Shown: positions 56,956-64,000 of the stretch, piece by piece
Layout: each line of letters begins with the position of its first letter
How positions within the stretch are numbered: position 1 is the first letter of the stretch
Assembly (NCBI RefSeq): GCF_018619435.1
Contig: NZ_JAHFZF010000026.1
Span: 1-64,000 of the forward strand
Length of the DNA: 64,000 bases
Source of the DNA: Rhodoferax sp. U11-2br
GTDB taxonomy: Bacteria; Pseudomonadota; Gammaproteobacteria; Burkholderiales; Burkholderiaceae_C
Reading direction: 5' to 3'
The notes under the pieces: model-generated
What the model was told of the DNA's origin: nothing
The model's input: the letters and a program-made list of their open reading frames with translations, nothing else
The model's database searches: none
Position numbers and translations under genes: made by a program

Positions 56956-59900
56956 TCACGCAGTGGCTTTCTCCTGCGCCAGTGGTTGTCCCAGGTTTTT
57001 GAGAATGTCACGCACCATCTGGGCCCGGTCTTTGGCCTCGGGCAGTTCGCGCTCGATACGCAGTTTTTCATTGCCTGCCAGTTTGATGTGTTTGTTTTTC
57101 TGGATCATTGCAATGATCTTCATCGGGTCAATCGGCGGGTTTTTCTTGAAGGTGATACTGATCACACCGGGCGCGGCATCCACCTTGGTCACACCATAGG
57201 GCTGGCTCAGCACCCGCAGCCGGTGCACATCGATCAGGGTTTGCGCCTGCGTTGGCAGTTTGCCAAAACGGTCGATGATTTCCTCCAGCAGGCCATCAAT
57301 CTGGTTCGTGGTTTTGGCGGTGGCCAACTTTTTGTAGAACGACAGGCGCAGGTGCACGTCGCCACAATAGTCATCTGGCAACAGCGCCGGGGCGTGTAAG
57401 TTGATGTCGGTGGCCACGTTCAGCGGGTTGAGCAGGTCGGGCTCGATACCGGCCTTGAGGCAACGCACGGCCTCGCTCAGCATCTCGTTGTAGAGCTGAA
57501 ATCCCACTTCGAGCATGTTGCCACTCTGGTTTTCACCGAGCACCTCGCCGGCACCCCGGATTTCCAGATCGTGCATCGCCAGGTAAAAACCGCTGCCCAG
57601 TTCTTCCATGGCCTGGATCGCGTCCAGGCGTTGTTGCGCCTGTTTGGTCAGGCCTTCCAGATCGGGCACCATCAGATACGCGTAGGCCTGGTGGTGGCTA
57701 CGACCCACCCGGCCACGCAACTGGTGCAACTGGGCCAGACCAAACTTGTCGGCGCGGGCCATCACAATGGTGTTGGCGGTGGGCACGTCGATGCCGGTCT
57801 CGATGATGGTGGAGCACAACAACAGATTGCTGCGTTGTGCCACAAAGTCACGCATCACCGCCTCCAACTGGCGCTCGGGCATCTGGCCGTGGGCTACGCT
57901 GATGCGGGCTTCGGGCAGCAACTCTTCGAGTTTGGCGCGGCGGTTTTCAATCGTTTCGACCTCGTTGTGCAGGAAGTACACCTGGCCGCCACGTTTGAGT
58001 TCACGCAGCACCGCCTCACGGATCACGCCTGCACCTTCGGTGCGTACAAAGGTTTTGATCGCCAAGCGGCGCTGGGGCGCGGTGGCAATCACACTCAAAT
58101 CACGCAAGCCTTCGAGTGCCATGCCGAGGGTACGCGGGATAGGCGTGGCGGTGAGGGTCAGCACATCCACCTCGGCACGCAGGGCTTTCATCTGTTCCTT
58201 GTGGCGCACGCCAAAACGGTGTTCCTCGTCGATGATCAGCAGGCCCAAGTCTTTGAACTTGGTGGACTCTGACAGCAGCTTGTGGGTGCCGACCACAATG
58301 TCAATGGTGCCGTCCGCCACACCTTTGAGTGCTGCGGTGATTTCCTTGCCAGAGCGGAATCGGCTCATCTCGGCCACTTTCACCGGCCATTTGGCAAACC
58401 GGTCGACCAGGGTTTGGTAATGCTGTTCGGCCAGCAGCGTGGTGGGTGCCAGAAAGGCTACCTGTTTACCACCGGTGATGGCAATGAAGGCAGCGCGCAG
58501 GGCGACTTCGGTCTTGCCAAAACCCACGTCGCCACAGACCAGCCGGTCCATCGGGCGCGGGCTGATCATGTCCTGGATCACCGCGTGGATGGCGGCTTTC
58601 TGGTCGGCGGTTTCTTCAAAGCCAAAGTCATTGGCAAAGGTCTCGTAGTCGTTCGGGCTGTAGCGGAAGGCGTGGCCCTCGCGGGCGGCGCGGCGGGCGT
58701 AGATGTTGAGCAACTCGGCGGCACTGTCGCGCACCTGCTCGGCGGCGCGGCGTTTGGCCTTGTCCCACTGGCCGCTGCCGAGTTTGTGCAACGGCGCCTC
58801 GTCCGGGCTGACGCCGGTGTAACGACTGATCAGCTGCAGCTGGCTCACCGGCACATAAAGGGTTGCCTTGTCGGCATACTCCAGATGAAGAAACTCTTGT
58901 ATCTCCGCATCGCCATTGGGTAATTTGTTACCCAGGTCCAAGTTGATCAGGCCCCGGTAACGGCCAATGCCGTGGGCGCTGTGCACCACCGGGTCACCCA
59001 CCTTGAGTTCACTCAGGTCCTTGATCAGCGCCTCCACATCGCTGACCTGCTCCTGTTTTTTGCGTTTGCGGGTGGTTGGGCTGGCGGCAAACAGCTCGGT
59101 CTCGGTGACAAAGTCGACACCACTTTCCAGCCAGCTGAAACCGGTGGCCAGGCTGCTGGTGGCGATGCCGATCTTTTCGTCGCTGTCCAGGAACTCCTGC
59201 AGCGAGTCAAACGCCGGTGGGTCAAAGCTGCTGGCATGCAAAAAGTCGAGCAGGCTGGCGCGCCGACCTTCACTCTCGGCCAGCACCAGCACCCGTTGTT
59301 GGGTGTTGCGGATGTGGCTCTTGAGGCGGACCAAAGGGTCTTCGGCACCACGGACCACCGTCATTGGTGGCAGGGCTTCAAATTCGGCGTAAGGCGACTG
59401 GCCCTCACCCCCGCCCTCTCCCGGGGGGAGAGGGGGCAAAACCAGGGCGTTTGGTGCATCAGTTCCCTTTCCCCCAGGGAGAGGGCGGGCTTTGATGGCC
59501 AGCTGGGCATGCTGGTTGACCCGGCCGTAAAACTGCTCGGTGCTCAGGAACAGTGTTTCGGGTGGCAATACCGGGTGCTCCGGGTCACCTTGCACCAGGC
59601 GGTAGCGCTCACGGGTGTCTTGCCAGAAATGGGCAAACGCGGGCTCCAGGTCACCATGCAGGACCACGGTGGCAGCGTCGCCGAGGTAGTCGAAGACGGT
59701 GGCTGTGTCTTCAAAAAACAGCGGCAGGTAGTACTCGATGCCCGCGGTGGCCACACCATTGCCAATGTCCTTGTAGATGCGGCTGCGCGTGGGGTCGCCT
59801 TCGAGCAGCTCGCGCCAGCGGCTGCGAAACCGCGCGCGTGCGTCCTCGTCCATCGGGAACTCGCGCCCGGGCAAGAGGCGCACCTCGGGCACCGGGTATA

Positions 59901-60516
59901 GGCTGCGCTGGCTGTCGGGGTCAAAGGTGCGGATGGAATCGATCTCGTCGTCAAACAGGTCCACCCGAAACGGCACCGGGCTGCCCATCGGGAACAAGTC
60001 GATCAGACCGCCGCGTACCGCGTATTCGCCGGGGCTGACCACCTGCGTCACATGGCTGTACCCGGCCAGGGTGAGCTGCGCCTTGAGTTTGGATTCGTTG
60101 AGCTTTTGTTTGACCTTGAAGTGAAAGGTGGTGCCCGCCAGAAAACTCGGTGGCGCCAAGCGGTACAGCGCGGTGGTAGCAGGCACCACCACCACATCGG
60201 CGCCGGTGTCCTTGTCGTGCTGGCTGATGCGCCACAAGGTGGCCAGGCGTTCACTGATCAGGTCCTGGTGCGGTGAAAAGGTGTCAAACGGCAGCGTCTC
60301 CCAGTCCGGGAACAACACGCAGCGCAGCTCTGGCGCAAAAAAAGCCATTTCGTCAATCAGGCGCTGGGCATCGGGTGCATCGGCGGTGACGATGGCTGTC
60401 ACCTTGCCACTGGCCTTGTCACGCAAGGCCAGTTGGGCCAGCAGCAGCGCGTCGGCCGAACCGGTGGGGCGGGGCAGGGTGTAGCGCTTGCCGGGGTTGA
60501 GTTTGGGTAATTCCAT
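56956..60516 (-). CDS. mfd: Transcription-repair coupling factor Mfd
   Basis: Removes stalled RNA polymerase and recruits UvrA. ATG 60516 (MELPKLNPGKRYTLPRP) gives 1186 residues; an ATG at 60579 would add 21. UvrB-like module (about 1-340), RNA-polymerase-interaction region (about 500-560), translocase with Walker A GDVGFGKTEVALRAAF and DEEH box LLIIDEEHRFGV, TRG motif region and C-terminal regulatory domain. Residues about 343-372 (RPLPGGKGTDAP, LPPLPPGEGGGEG) are not part of the family and are read from a pair of palindromic repeats. Confidence 0.96.
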   Translation of the reverse strand: MELPKLNPGKRYTLPRPTGSADALLLAQLALRDKASGKVTAIVTADAPDAQRLIDEMAFFAPELRCVLFPDWETLPFDTFSPHQDLISERLATLWRISQHDKDTGADVVVVPATTALYRLAPPSFLAGTTFHFKVKQKLNESKLKAQLTLAGYSHVTQVVSPGEYAVRGGLIDLFPMGSPVPFRVDLFDDEIDSIRTFDPDSQRSLYPVPEVRLLPGREFPMDEDARARFRSRWRELLEGDPTRSRIYKDIGNGVATAGIEYYLPLFFEDTATVFDYLGDAATVVLHGDLEPAFAHFWQDTRERYRLVQGDPEHPVLPPETLFLSTEQFYGRVNQHAQLAIKARPLPGGKGTDAPNALVLPPLPPGEGGGEGQSPYAEFEALPPMTVVRGAEDPLVRLKSHIRNTQQRVLVLAESEGRRASLLDFLHASSFDPPAFDSLQEFLDSDEKIGIATSSLATGFSWLESGVDFVTETELFAASPTTRKRKKQEQVSDVEALIKDLSELKVGDPVVHSAHGIGRYRGLINLDLGNKLPNGDAEIQEFLHLEYADKATLYVPVSQLQLISRYTGVSPDEAPLHKLGSGQWDKAKRRAAEQVRDSAAELLNIYARRAAREGHAFRYSPNDYETFANDFGFEETADQKAAIHAVIQDMISPRPMDRLVCGDVGFGKTEVALRAAFIAITGGKQVAFLAPTTLLAEQHYQTLVDRFAKWPVKVAEMSRFRSGKEITAALKGVADGTIDIVVGTHKLLSESTKFKDLGLLIIDEEHRFGVRHKEQMKALRAEVDVLTLTATPIPRTLGMALEGLRDLSVIATAPQRRLAIKTFVRTEGAGVIREAVLRELKRGGQVYFLHNEVETIENRRAKLEELLPEARISVAHGQMPERQLEAVMRDFVAQRSNLLLCSTIIETGIDVPTANTIVMARADKFGLAQLHQLRGRVGRSHHQAYAYLMVPDLEGLTKQAQQRLDAIQAMEELGSGFYLAMHDLEIRGAGEVLGENQSGNMLEVGFQLYNEMLSEAVRCLKAGIEPDLLNPLNVATDINLHAPALLPDDYCGDVHLRLSFYKKLATAKTTNQIDGLLEEIIDRFGKLPTQAQTLIDVHRLRVLSQPYGVTKVDAAPGVISITFKKNPPIDPMKIIAMIQKNKHIKLAGNEKLRIERELPEAKDRAQMVRDILKNLGQPLAQEKATA
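59402..59490. repeat. CCCTCTCCC palindromic repeat pair inside mfd
   Basis: GCCCTCTCCCGGGGGGAGAGGG (given in parts: CCCTCTCCC / GGGAGAGGG) near 59413-59435 and a second TTCCC...CAGGGAGAGGGC near 59463-59486, with CCCTCACCCCC outside. They interrupt mfd in frame and match the thiO repeat. Confidence 0.8.
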
Positions 60517-60603
60517 GCGAAAGTGTGTCAGGTAGAAACGCCAAAACCCTGCGCAAAGATTGGCAGGGTGTGTTGTCATGGATTCTAGAATGCAGCCCAG
60601 ACC

Positions 60604-61353
60604 ATGACTGAACTCACCGATATCACCCTTACACCCAGCACCACGCCACGCTGCTGGGCCCTGATTCCCTGCGCTGGCAACGGCTCACGTGCGGGCGCCG
60701 CTGGCCCCAAGCAGTACCAGGTGCTGGCGGGTCAACCGATGGTGATGCACACCCTGGCGGCGTTTGCCGAGGTGCCGCGTATTGACCAGACGCTGGTGGT
60801 GGTGTCTTCAGATGATGCGTTTTTTCAGACACCGCAGTGGAAGGATTCATCTTTTTTGATAGCGTCTTGCGGAGGTTCTACAAGGGCTTCAAGTGTTTTT
60901 AATGGTTTGAATGCGCTGCTGGCCGAGGGTGCAGTCCCACACGACTGGGTGCTGGTGCACGATGCGGCGCGTTGTCTGATCACCCCGGCGCAGATCAACC
61001 AGTTGCTCGATGCTTGCCTGAGCGACGAAGTGGGTGGTCTACTTGCCCTGCCGCTGCCCGACACACTCAAATCTGGCCAAGCTGGCCGGGTTGCCAGCAC
61101 CTTGCCACGCGTCGACAAATGGCTGGCGCAAACACCGCAGATGTTCCGCATTGGTAGCCTGCTCGAAGCGCTGGAGCTGGCGGGTGACGCGGTCACCGAC
61201 GAATCGAGCGCGATCGAAGCCATGGGGCTGGCCCCCAAGCTGGTGCCCGGCAGCGCCCAGAACTTCAAGGTGACCTACCCGGAAGACTTTGCGCTGGCGC
61301 AGGCGGTGCTGTTGTCGCGCGCCCCTGATACACAAACAAGGTCAACACAATGA
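60604..61353 (+). CDS. ispD: 2-C-methyl-D-erythritol 4-phosphate cytidylyltransferase
   Basis: Third step of the MEP isoprenoid pathway (MEP plus CTP to CDP-ME). The 249-residue protein has the CTP motif [19 protein letters not shown] (with the Lys region), [14 protein letters not shown], and [11 protein letters not shown]. It is 24 bp from the divergent mfd and overlaps ispF by ATGA. Confidence 0.96.
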   Translation: MTELTDITLTPSTTPRCWALIPCAGNGSRAGAAGPKQYQVLAGQPMVMHTLAAFAEVPRIDQTLVVVSSDDAFFQTPQWKDSSFLIASCGGSTRASSVFNGLNALLAEGAVPHDWVLVHDAARCLITPAQINQLLDACLSDEVGGLLALPLPDTLKSGQAGRVASTLPRVDKWLAQTPQMFRIGSLLEALELAGDAVTDESSAIEAMGLAPKLVPGSAQNFKVTYPEDFALAQAVLLSRAPDTQTRSTQ

Positions 61354-61832
61354 ATTTCAGAATTGGCGAAGGCTGGGACACCCATGCCCTGGTGGCTGGG
61401 CGCAAACTGATCCTGGGTGGGGTGGAGGTGCCTTTCCACCTGGGGCTGCTGGGGCACTCGGACGCCGATGCGCTCTTGCATGCGATCACCGACGCGCTCT
61501 TGGGCGCTGCCGCTCTGGGTGACATTGGCACCCATTTCCCCGACACCGACGCGGCCTTCAAGGGCGCGGATTCCAGTGTGCTGCTGGCCGAGGCGGCGCG
61601 GCGGGTGCGGGCCAAAGGGTTTGAGATTGGCAACATCGACAGCACCGTGATCGCCCAGGCGCCCAAGCTGATGCCACACATTCCTGCCATGCGCGCCCAC
61701 ATCGCGCAGACCTTGGGCCTGCAAGCCGATCAGGTCAACGTCAAGGCCAAGACCGCTGAAAAAATGGGGCCGGTCGGGCTGGGGCATGCGATGGAAGCGC
61801 GGGCGGTGGCGTTGCTCTACAAAACAGCTTGA
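61350..61832 (+). CDS. ispF: 2-C-methyl-D-erythritol 2,4-cyclodiphosphate synthase
   Basis: Cyclises CDP-ME-2-phosphate to MEcPP in the MEP pathway. The 160-residue protein has metal ligands in [10 protein letters not shown] (DxH), the [21 protein letters not shown] motif (quoted in part) and [18 protein letters not shown] [14 protein letters not shown] end. Translationally coupled to ispD. Confidence 0.96.
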   Translation: MNFRIGEGWDTHALVAGRKLILGGVEVPFHLGLLGHSDADALLHAITDALLGAAALGDIGTHFPDTDAAFKGADSSVLLAEAARRVRAKGFEIGNIDSTVIAQAPKLMPHIPAMRAHIAQTLGLQADQVNVKAKTAEKMGPVGLGHAMEARAVALLYKTA

Positions 61833-61861
61833 CACGGCTCTCACACCCCCTTGTGCAAAAC

Positions 61862-61908
61862 ATCGGTCGCTAGCCCTTTGATTACAAGGGTGTATAGCTC
61901 TTTTTAAA
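61862..61908. repeat. Dispersed short palindrome, copy 10 (after ispF)
   Basis: CGCTAGCCCTTTGATTACAAGGG with a TATAGCTC flank and T-rich tail. It may aid termination after ispF. Confidence 0.75.
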
Positions 61909-62102
61909 AGAGCATCTGCAGCTTCGGATCCTTGCGCACTATTCTCTGCGGCAGGGTTCAACAAGCATGCGCTGGGCCAGTTGCCGGGCCGGGTCGTCAG
62001 GCATCCACATGCCTGGCACGATGCCCCCATCCCGACACCGGGCCGGACATTCCGCTACGCTCAGCCGCTGTCTGATGTCGCTCAACCACCAAGAGTCCCC
62101 CC

Positions 62103-63209
62103 ATGAAAACACAAGCCGCCGTCGCCTGGAAAGCAGGCCAGCCCCTGACCATTGAAACCGTGGACCTGCAAGGCCCCAAATTCGGCGAAGTGCTGGTCGA
62201 AATCAAAGCCACCGGCATTTGCCACACCGATTACTACACCTTGAGCGGCGCCGACCCCGAAGGCATTTTCCCGGCTATCCTGGGCCATGAAGGCGCGGGC
62301 ATTGTGGTGGATGTCGGCCCGGGCGTGACCACGCTGAAAAAGGGCGACCACGTCATCCCGCTCTACACCCCCGAATGCCGCCAGTGCAAGTTTTGCCTCT
62401 CGCGCAAAACCAATCTATGCCAGCTGATTCGTGGCACCCAGGGCAAGGGGCTGATGCCCGACGCGACCAGCCGTTTCAGCCTGGATGGTGAGCCGATCTT
62501 CCACTATATGGGCACGTCCACCTTCAGCAATTACACCGTCGCACCCGAAATCAGCCTGGCCAAAATCCGTGAAGACGCGCCGTTTGACAAGGTGTGTTAC
62601 ATCGGTTGTGGTGTCACCACCGGCATTGGCGCGGTGCTCTTCACCGCCAAGGTGGAAGCGGGCGCCAACGTCGTCGTTTTTGGGCTGGGCGGCATTGGGC
62701 TGAACGTGATCCAGGGGGCCAAGATGGTCGGTGCCGACAAGATCATCGGGGTCGATATCAACCCGGCCCGCCAGGAGATGGCGCGTAAATTCGGCATGAC
62801 CCATTTCATCAACCCCAAGGAAGTTGCCAATGTGGTCGACAGCATCGTCCAACTGACCGATGGCGGCGCAGACTACAGCTTTGAGTGCATTGGCAACACC
62901 CAGGTGATGCGCCAGGCGCTGGAGTGCACCCACAAGGGTTGGGGCCGCAGCATCATCATCGGCGTGGCCGAAGCCGGGGCTGAGATCAGCACCCGCCCGT
63001 TCCAGCTGGTGACCGGGCGCAAGTGGGAAGGTTCGGCCTTTGGCGGTGCTCGTGGCCGCACCGACGTGCCCAAAATTGTCGACTGGTACATGGAAGGCAA
63101 GATCAACATCGACGACCTGATCACCCACACCATGCCGCTCAAAGACATCAACAAAGGCTTCGACTTGATGAAAAGCGGCGAGTCCATCCGCGGTGTGGTG
63201 ATTTATTGA
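62103..63209 (+). CDS. frmA: S-(hydroxymethyl)glutathione dehydrogenase (class III alcohol dehydrogenase)
   Basis: Oxidises the glutathione adduct of formaldehyde to S-formylglutathione with NAD+. The 368-residue protein has catalytic zinc ligands in [15 protein letters not shown] and GHEGAGIV, four structural-zinc cysteines in [15 protein letters not shown], and the NAD fold [16 protein letters not shown]. No FrmR regulator is present. Followed by the hydrolase that completes the path. Confidence 0.97.
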   Translation: MKTQAAVAWKAGQPLTIETVDLQGPKFGEVLVEIKATGICHTDYYTLSGADPEGIFPAILGHEGAGIVVDVGPGVTTLKKGDHVIPLYTPECRQCKFCLSRKTNLCQLIRGTQGKGLMPDATSRFSLDGEPIFHYMGTSTFSNYTVAPEISLAKIREDAPFDKVCYIGCGVTTGIGAVLFTAKVEAGANVVVFGLGGIGLNVIQGAKMVGADKIIGVDINPARQEMARKFGMTHFINPKEVANVVDSIVQLTDGGADYSFECIGNTQVMRQALECTHKGWGRSIIIGVAEAGAEISTRPFQLVTGRKWEGSAFGGARGRTDVPKIVDWYMEGKINIDDLITHTMPLKDINKGFDLMKSGESIRGVVIY

Positions 63210-63210
63210 T

Positions 63211-63266
63211 CAAAACAGGCGCTAGCCCTTATTCATCAAGGGCGAGAAGCTATCAATAAAATATCA
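63211..63266. repeat. Dispersed short palindrome, copy 11, abutting the fghA start
   Basis: GGCGCTAGCCCTTATTCATCAAGGGC with GAGAAGCTATCAATAAAAT flank. It fills the 58-bp spacer between frmA and the hydrolase start codon. Confidence 0.8.
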
Positions 63267-63267
63267 A

Positions 63268-64000
63268 ATGAACCTGTCTCCCTTGCAACTCCTCAGTGAA
63301 CATGGCTGCTTTGGTGGTCTGCAGCGTTTTTACCAGCATGACTCGCGTGAAATCGGTTTGCCGATGAAGCTGTCGGTTTACCTGCCACCACAGGCGGCGC
63401 ACGGCCCGGTGCCTGCCGTGGTGTACCTGGCGGGCCTGACCTGCACCGAAGAAACCTTCATGGTCAAAGCCGGTGCCCAGCGTGTGGCGGCTGAACTGGG
63501 CCTCGCCTTGATTGCCCCCGACACCAGCCCGCGCGGCGCAGGTGTGGCGGGCGAGGCCGATGCCTGGGACTTTGGCGTGGGCGCCGGTTTTTACCTGGAC
63601 GCCACCGAAACCCCCTGGGCCAAAAACTGGCGCATGGAAAGTTACTTGATGCAGGAGCTGCTGCCCCTGCTGGGCCAGAACATGCCGCTGGACCTGCAGC
63701 GCTTGGGTATCACCGGCCACTCCATGGGCGGGCATGGGGCGTTGACACTGGCGCTCAAACACCCGGGCCGCTTCACCTCACTGTCGGCCTTTGCACCGAT
63801 CTGTGCGCCCAGCCTGTGCCCTTGGGGCCAGAAAGCCTTTGGCAACTACCTCGGAGCCGACCAGACAGCCTGGGCTGCACACGATGCCAGCGCACTGATG
63901 CGTGGCCAAAGCGCCGCGCCTTTTCCTGGCGGCATCCTGATCGACCAGGGACTGGCCGACAAATTCCTGGCAGAACAGTTGCACCCCGAGCTGTTTGAGG
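63268..64000 (+). CDS. fghA: S-formylglutathione hydrolase (partial, cut by the window edge)
   Basis: Releases formate and glutathione from S-formylglutathione. The frame from ATG 63268 (MNLSPLQLLSEHGCFGGLQR) stays open to the last base, 244 codons of about 280 expected. Motifs present: YLAGLTCTEETFMVKAG, the nucleophile motif GHSMGGHGALTLAL and FAPICAPSLCPWGQKAF; DQGLADKF with the Asp is near the edge. The spacer upstream is filled by a palindromic repeat and no ribosome site is seen. Confidence 0.95.
   Translation, partial: MNLSPLQLLSEHGCFGGLQRFYQHDSREIGLPMKLSVYLPPQAAHGPVPAVVYLAGLTCTEETFMVKAGAQRVAAELGLALIAPDTSPRGAGVAGEADAWDFGVGAGFYLDATETPWAKNWRMESYLMQELLPLLGQNMPLDLQRLGITGHSMGGHGALTLALKHPGRFTSLSAFAPICAPSLCPWGQKAFGNYLGADQTAWAAHDASALMRGQSAAPFPGGILIDQGLADKFLAEQLHPELFE

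Noticed and set aside
60851..60900. Possible dispersed palindrome inside ispD (TTTTTTGATAGCGTCTTGCG)
   Set aside because: The encoded residues [14 protein letters not shown] are the conserved IspD motif, so the resemblance is chance.
14603..63266. CRISPR array formed by the repeated palindromes
   Set aside because: Copies are kilobases apart, imperfect and without regular spacers; no cas genes.

Overview
The window reads as chromosomal DNA of a betaproteobacterium of the order Burkholderiales, most likely a Comamonadaceae member close to Rhodoferax or Polaromonas. This is inferred from the GC-rich codon use, the ilvB-ilvH-ilvC-pssA-leuA order, the iscR-S-U-A-hscB-hscA-fdx order, the PHA and cyanophycin storage genes, and a family of short palindromes (AGCCCTT/AAGGGCT arms flanked by GATAGC and GGCCTC) typical of these genomes. 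No database search was possible; all names rest on reading motifs and gene order.

Layout. 0.28-7.6 kb: branched-chain amino acid genes (ilvBHC, leuA with a probable leucine attenuator), pssA and a PBP7-like endopeptidase. 7.6-10.2 kb: an IclR regulator, both bacterial N-end-rule aminoacyl-transferases (bpt and aat, overlapping) and two tRNA genes (Pro-TGG, Arg-TCT). 10.2-18.9 kb: a complete propionyl-CoA to succinyl-CoA module (GntR regulator, methylmalonyl-CoA mutase, GNAT protein, MeaB chaperone, biotin-dependent carboxylase beta and alpha, VOC epimerase-like protein). 18.9-23.7 kb: RnfB-like ferredoxin, intracellular PHA depolymerase, a DUF2520 protein, an aromatic aminotransferase and a small membrane protein. 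23.9-32.8 kb: uvrB, the ISC iron-sulfur assembly operon behind an IscR-type operator, and dnaQ. 32.9-34.4 kb: a lower-GC accessory islet with DUF2442/DUF4160 proteins, a decayed dnaQ copy, a KTSC-like protein and a 74-residue protein made of three LDLKSIA repeats. 34.4-42.1 kb: two thiamine units facing each other, each behind a TPP riboswitch: thiM-thiE-thiD (salvage) and cytX-thiO-thiS-thiG-thiE (transport and thiazole synthesis). 42.2-49.2 kb: ferredoxin reductase, ferredoxin, DUF4405 protein, secreted esterase, TrpB2, SerB, a membrane protein and an NRDE protein. 49.2-56.9 kb: the cyanophycin locus, with a DUF1854 protein and an ABC transporter divergent from two cyanophycin synthetase paralogs. 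56.9-64 kb: mfd, ispD-ispF, and the glutathione-dependent formaldehyde pathway (frmA plus a formylglutathione hydrolase cut by the window edge).

The best leads are: (i) a 16-codon leader with three rare CTA leucine codons and mutually exclusive hairpins before leuA; (ii) the LDLKSIA repeat protein and its islet; (iii) palindromic repeats that have entered reading frames in frame (ThiE, ThiO, Mfd, end of MeaB); (iv) a cyanophycin synthetase paralog that has lost its Mur-ligase P-loop and C-terminal domain; and (v) a perfect 18-bp palindrome in the divergent cyanophycin promoter region.

Much of the window is ordinary housekeeping. Start codons were moved from the longest reading frame where family length, ribosome binding site or overlap argued for it; each case is stated.
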